Of a stretch of DNA of 64,000 nt, positions 60,532 to 64,000 are shown piece after piece (positions within the stretch are counted from its first letter, which is position 1; every line of letters starts with the position of its first letter). The position numbers and the translations under genes were made by a program. The notes beneath the pieces were generated by a model, which saw nothing but the letters and a program-made list of their open reading frames with translations, did not search any database and was not told where the DNA came from. Origin of the DNA: an uncultured Paracoccaceae bacterium (lineage in GTDB: Bacteria > Pseudomonadota > Alphaproteobacteria > Rhodobacterales > Rhodobacteraceae); assembly GCA_947497185.1 (NCBI GenBank), contig CANMFL010000009.1:62001-126000 (forward strand). The letters are read 5' to 3'.

Positions 60532-62160
60532 ATGGCCAAGATGAAAAAAGCACCCAAGCCAAAGGCGCAAACCCCCAAGGGGTTCCGCGACTATTTTGGC
60601 GCTGAGGTGACCAAGCGCACTGAAATGTTAAATCAGATCGCTGCGGTTTATCATCGGTACGGGTTCGACGCGCTGGAAACCTCGGCTGTCGAAACTGTCG
60701 AAGCTTTGGGCAAGTTCCTGCCTGATGTAGACCGCCCGAACGAAGGCGTGTTTGCGTGGGAAGAAGACAAAGACTGGCTGGCGCTGCGCTATGATATGAC
60801 CGCACCTCTGGCACGGGTTTACGCGCAACACCGCAACGATCTGCCGACGCCCTACCGCCGCTATGCGATGGGGCCTGTGTGGCGGAATGAAAAACCGGGA
60901 CCGGGGCGGTTTCGGCAGTTCTATCAGTGTGATGCGGATACCGTTGGTGCGCCTTCGGTGGCTGCCGATGCCGAGATTTGCGCGATGCTGGCGGATACGC
61001 TGGAGGCCGTTGGCATTGATCGCGGCGACTACATTATTCGGGTGAACAACCGCAAGGTTCTGAACGGCGTGATGGAAGTCGCAGGGCTATCTGGTGACGA
61101 CAAAGAAGCCGAGCGCGGGATCGTGCTACGCGCGATTGATAAGCTGGATCGGCTGGGCGTTGAAGGCGTGCGGGCTTTACTTGGTGAAGGGCGTAAGGAC
61201 GAAAGCGGTGACGTTACAAAAGGTGCTGGTCTGAATGATGATCAAGCGGGGGTCGTCATGGGCTTTGTCGCAGCAAAAGATGACGTTTTGAAAGCTCTTG
61301 CAAATGCAGCCCTGAGCGATTCAGACGGGATTTCAATTGTTAAGGGCATGATCGCTTCCGAGCGCGGGCCGCGCGAGGATAAATGGCTGAAGCCTTCCAT
61401 GGACGATACGCAACATTGGAACGACCAAGTGCTCATGCAGCTGACAAATCTTGTTAAGGATTCGTCAGTTGGCTTGGAGGGTGTTCAAGAACTTCGAACG
61501 ATCTCGGAACTGCTTGGAAGTTTGGGTTACGAGGCCGACCGCATTATCATCGACCCATCCGTCGTCCGTGGCCTCGGCTACTACACTGGTCCCGTTTACG
61601 AGGCCGAACTCACCTTTGAAGTCACCGACGAAAAAGGCCGTCCGCGCAACTTTGGCTCGGTCGCTGGCGGTGGTCGCTATGATGACCTTGTGAAACGGTT
61701 CACGGGCCAAGAGGTGCCAGCGACGGGTGTGTCCATCGGCGTGGACCGCTTGCTGGCCGCACTTGATGCGAAGGGCCGCTTGTCCAAAGCCGCTGTCGGG
61801 CCTGTCGTCGTGACCGTCATGGATAAGGCCCGCATGGCCGATTACCAAACGATGGTTGCCGAATTGCGCAACGCAGGCATCCGTGCCGAAGTGTACCTCG
61901 GGAACCCGAAAAACTTTGGTAATCAGTTGAAATACGCCGATGCGCGTCAGTCCCCAATTGCGATTATCGCGGGTGGTGACGAATTTGATAACCCAGACCA
62001 CGAAGGCGGCGTTGTCCAGATCAAAGATCTGATACTTGGCGCTGAAATCGCCAAGAGCGCGACGCTGGAAGAATGGAAAGGTCTGCCGTCACAATACGAA
62101 GTGCCGCGCGTTGATCTGGTCGCCAAAGTGCGCGAAATTTTAGCGGGGCAGGGCACGTGA
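60532..62160 (+). CDS. hisS: Histidine-tRNA ligase
   Basis: Class II aminoacyl-tRNA synthetase, 542 residues. Motif 1 lies near [26 protein letters not shown], motif 2 is [31 protein letters not shown], and the histidine-specific block is [15 protein letters not shown]. Motif 3 is [16 protein letters not shown] 60532 is the likely start ([18 protein letters not shown]). The chain is longer than the roughly 420-500 expected: residues about 250-308 look like an insertion ([20 protein letters not shown] and following) in a stretch with lower GC than its surroundings. It is followed by hisZ and hisG, each overlapping the next. Confidence 0.95.
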   Translation: MAKMKKAPKPKAQTPKGFRDYFGAEVTKRTEMLNQIAAVYHRYGFDALETSAVETVEALGKFLPDVDRPNEGVFAWEEDKDWLALRYDMTAPLARVYAQHRNDLPTPYRRYAMGPVWRNEKPGPGRFRQFYQCDADTVGAPSVAADAEICAMLADTLEAVGIDRGDYIIRVNNRKVLNGVMEVAGLSGDDKEAERGIVLRAIDKLDRLGVEGVRALLGEGRKDESGDVTKGAGLNDDQAGVVMGFVAAKDDVLKALANAALSDSDGISIVKGMIASERGPREDKWLKPSMDDTQHWNDQVLMQLTNLVKDSSVGLEGVQELRTISELLGSLGYEADRIIIDPSVVRGLGYYTGPVYEAELTFEVTDEKGRPRNFGSVAGGGRYDDLVKRFTGQEVPATGVSIGVDRLLAALDAKGRLSKAAVGPVVVTVMDKARMADYQTMVAELRNAGIRAEVYLGNPKNFGNQLKYADARQSPIAIIAGGDEFDNPDHEGGVVQIKDLILGAEIAKSATLEEWKGLPSQYEVPRVDLVAKVREILAGQGT

Positions 62161-63230
62161 CAACAGCAGCAATCAAAGCCGAAGCAGCCCGCATTTCGGC
62201 CGTGTTCGAGGCCGCTGGGGCTGTTCCCGTCGAGACCGAAATCATGCAACCGGCAGAGGTGCTTTTGGACCTTTACGGCGAGGACATCCGTGGCCGCGCC
62301 TATGTCACAGACGATCCGATGCAGGGCGAAATGATGCTGCGCCCTGACTTCACCGTGCCCGTCGTGCAAATGCACATGCAAAGCCACGCAAGCCCTGCAC
62401 GCTACACCTATTCAGGTCCGGTTTTCCGCAAACAGGACGAAGACCCAAGCCGCGCGCGTGAATATACGCAAGTCGGTTTCGAAGTTTTCGACGGCCAGAA
62501 CCCCGCCGCCGCTGACGCTGATGTTTTTGCGACAGTGCAAACGGCGCTTGCCGACGCGCCTGTGCGGGCCGCGACGGGCGACATTGGTTTGCTGAAAGCC
62601 GCCGTTGCAGGTCTGCAAACCAGCGATGCACGTAAGGCCGCGTTGATGCGGCATATCTGGCGGCCCAAGCGGTTTAAAATCTTGCTGGATCGCTTTGGCG
62701 GGCGGGTGCCTGTGCCTGCGAAACGTTTGGCGCTTTTGGCCAACGAAAATCCGTTTGCTGACGCAGGACCAGAAGTCGGCCTGCGGTCGCGCCAAGAGGT
62801 GCAGCAGCGCCTTGATACGTTGCGTGCAGATGCCGCGATGGACCCGATTTCAGGCGAAGAAATTGCCGTGATCGAAGCCATTCTCGCATTAAGCGAAACC
62901 GCGCCGCATGTCCTATCCGCCTTGCACGATATCGCGGTTGATATGCCTGCGATCCGCCGTGCCGTTGGTCGCTTTGAAGCGCGACTGGATGCGATGTCAG
63001 CACGTGGTGTTGCCGTCGACACCTTACCGTTTGAGGGCAGTTATGGACGCACGTCGCTGGAATATTACGACGGTTTTGTTTTTGGTTTTTATGGGCTTAA
63101 GGATAATCGACCGGTGGCCACTGGGGGGCGCTACGACGCGCTGACCGAAGTGCTGGGCGAGGGCCGTGCGGCCCCTGCCGTTGGTGCCGTGATCCGCCCT
63201 GATCTGCTGCTCGAGGTACGCACATGTTAA
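62157..63230 (+). CDS. hisZ: ATP phosphoribosyltransferase regulatory subunit HisZ
   Basis: A 357-residue HisRS-like paralogue that lacks tRNA charging and acts as a partner of short HisG. It keeps the class II fold ([73 protein letters not shown]) and ends with the block [28 protein letters not shown]. Translation starts at GTG 62157, overlapping the hisS stop as GTGA. Presence of HisZ is expected because the downstream HisG is the short form. It overlaps hisG by seven bases. Confidence 0.95.
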   Translation: MTTAAIKAEAARISAVFEAAGAVPVETEIMQPAEVLLDLYGEDIRGRAYVTDDPMQGEMMLRPDFTVPVVQMHMQSHASPARYTYSGPVFRKQDEDPSRAREYTQVGFEVFDGQNPAAADADVFATVQTALADAPVRAATGDIGLLKAAVAGLQTSDARKAALMRHIWRPKRFKILLDRFGGRVPVPAKRLALLANENPFADAGPEVGLRSRQEVQQRLDTLRADAAMDPISGEEIAVIEAILALSETAPHVLSALHDIAVDMPAIRRAVGRFEARLDAMSARGVAVDTLPFEGSYGRTSLEYYDGFVFGFYGLKDNRPVATGGRYDALTEVLGEGRAAPAVGAVIRPDLLLEVRTC

Positions 63231-63913
63231 AGCTAGGTGTGCCGTCTAAAGGGCGGTTGATGGAAAAGACGTTTCAATGGTTCGGACAACGCGGTGTGAC
63301 GCTGCGCAAATCCGGATCGGACCGCGAATATGCGGGTGCGGTTGACGGGATCGACGGCGTGGAACTGGTGCTATTATCTGCCGGAGAAATCCCGCGCGAA
63401 CTGGCCGCTGGCAACATCCACATGGGCGTGACCGGATCGGATTTGGTCCGCGAAAAGCTGCCCGCGTGGGACACGCAGGTCGGTGAATTGGCGCTGATGG
63501 GGTTCGGCGGAGCAGACCTGATTATCGCCGTGCCGCAAGGCTGGGTCGATGTGGAATCGCTGGATGATCTGGACGCCGCCGCCGCCGCGTTCCGCCAAAA
63601 ACACGGGATGCGGTTGCGGATCGCGACGAAGTATCACCGGCTGGTCCGCGAGTTTCTGCGCGACGAAGGTGTGGCTGATTACCGTCTCGTCGATAGTCAG
63701 GGCGCGACAGAAGGTGTCGTGAAAAATGAGACCGCTGAAGCGATTGCTGACATCACGTCGACGGGCGAAACACTGCGGGCCAATGGGCTGAAAATTCTGG
63801 ACGGCGGATTGATTCACGCGTCACAAGCGACGCTGTTTCGGGGCCGCAGACGTGACTGGACCGACGCACAACGCGCGACGTTCAAAGAGCTGTTGGCACT
63901 GCTCGACGTATGA
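63224..63913 (+). CDS. hisG: ATP phosphoribosyltransferase, short form HisG
   Basis: First step of histidine synthesis. The 229-residue enzyme is the short form that lacks the C-terminal regulatory domain and depends on HisZ. Landmarks are LGVPSKGRLMEKTFQWFGQRGV, LLSAGEIPRELAAGNIHMGVTGSDLVRE, and ATKYHRLVREFL. The phosphoribosyl-binding loop is EAIADITSTGETLRANGLKIL. It is the third gene of a hisS-hisZ-hisG operon. Downstream are three tandem 11-base units (63934-63966). Confidence 0.96.
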   Translation: MLKLGVPSKGRLMEKTFQWFGQRGVTLRKSGSDREYAGAVDGIDGVELVLLSAGEIPRELAAGNIHMGVTGSDLVREKLPAWDTQVGELALMGFGGADLIIAVPQGWVDVESLDDLDAAAAAFRQKHGMRLRIATKYHRLVREFLRDEGVADYRLVDSQGATEGVVKNETAEAIADITSTGETLRANGLKILDGGLIHASQATLFRGRRRDWTDAQRATFKELLALLDV

Positions 63914-63933
63914 CCAGAATCGGGTTGTGACTT

Positions 63934-63966
63934 GCGTGCACAAGGCGTGCACAACCCGTGCACTGC
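63934..63966. repeat. Three tandem 11-base units with GTGCAC core after hisG
   Basis: GCGTGCACAAG (63934-63944), GCGTGCACAAC (63945-63955) and CCGTGCACTGC (63956-63966). Each holds the palindrome GTGCAC at an 11-base period, one helical turn. A 9-bp inverted repeat CGGGTTGTG (63921-63929) / CACAACCCG (63950-63958) overlaps them. The array ends 34 bases before the window edge, so what follows is unknown. Confidence 0.6.
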
Positions 63967-64000
63967 TGTGACAGATGTTGATTGAGTTGTTTTGGCGAAA

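Noticed and set aside
63934..63966. Replication origin iterons or DnaA boxes after hisG
   Set aside because: The units do not match TTATCCACA, no AT-rich unwinding region or replication gene is adjacent, and three units are too few to claim an origin.

Overview
This window looks like core chromosome of a Rhodobacterales (roseobacter-group) alphaproteobacterium. The evidence is the gene content: a CcrM-type GANTC methyltransferase next to rnhB, a group II RpoH sigma factor, the short HisG with a separate HisZ, an XdhABC xanthine dehydrogenase, a SDHAF4/DUF1674 protein and a glnD-murJ pair. The sequence is moderately GC-rich with overlapping ATGA gene junctions. I found no insertion sequence, phage gene, tRNA, rRNA or CRISPR array. 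About 65 protein genes are supported, and no gene-free stretch exceeds 300 bases.

Layout. 1-4.9 kb: divergent start of a DUF721-like gene, mutY, alkB-type monooxygenase, fosX, ccrM and rnhB. 5-8.3 kb: a cluster of poorly known exported or membrane proteins, including a membrane-anchored winged-helix protein and a YHYH protein. 8.3-14 kb: rpsO, an RTX protein, a DUF1643 protein, truB, a phosphodiester glycosidase and rbfA, with dapB divergent. 14.1-20 kb: SDHAF4-like, rsmB, a 2-hydroxyacid dehydrogenase, an SH3 protein and an M3 peptidase. 20-26 kb, all minus: half of an amino-acid ABC transporter, a membrane-anchored MoeB-like protein, dut, coaBC, chaN-like and rpoHII. 26.3-30 kb plus: cobU, a CobC-like phosphatase, a GST fusion and yifB. 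30-32 kb minus: gshB, yraN and rsmI. 32-38 kb plus: lpoA-like, glnD and murJ. 38-42 kb minus: lspA, purH and heparinase-like. 42.6-50 kb: an FAD/GcvT dehydrogenase, dnaE and an ArsR/SRPBCC pair. 50.6-59.7 kb plus: a seven-gene xdhABC plus BMP-type ABC transporter operon ending in a clear terminator. 60-64 kb: slyX and hisS-hisZ-hisG.

Together the genes cover DNA replication, repair and methylation (dnaE, mutY, rnhB, ccrM, dut), ribosome maturation (truB, rbfA, rsmB, rsmI, rpsO), envelope assembly (murJ, lspA, lpoA-like, dapB), nitrogen and purine use (glnD, xdhABC with its transporter, purH) and cofactors (coaBC, cobU, gshB).

The most unusual structure is non-coding. A 42-base double palindrome occurs twice (23249-23290 and 36212-36253). 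Both copies lie between a stop codon and the next Shine-Dalgarno, in the same orientation relative to transcription, and the stem differences are compensatory. A second element of 43 bases occurs twice at the junctions of convergent genes (15830-15872 and 45162-45204). Other points are two GANTC sites upstream of ccrM, a perfect TTAA-N7-TTAA site upstream of gshB, a membrane-anchored OmpR-like winged-helix protein, a GST fused to a Cys-rich domain, and an apparent insertion in HisS. Family assignments rest on motif recognition by eye; no database search was run.
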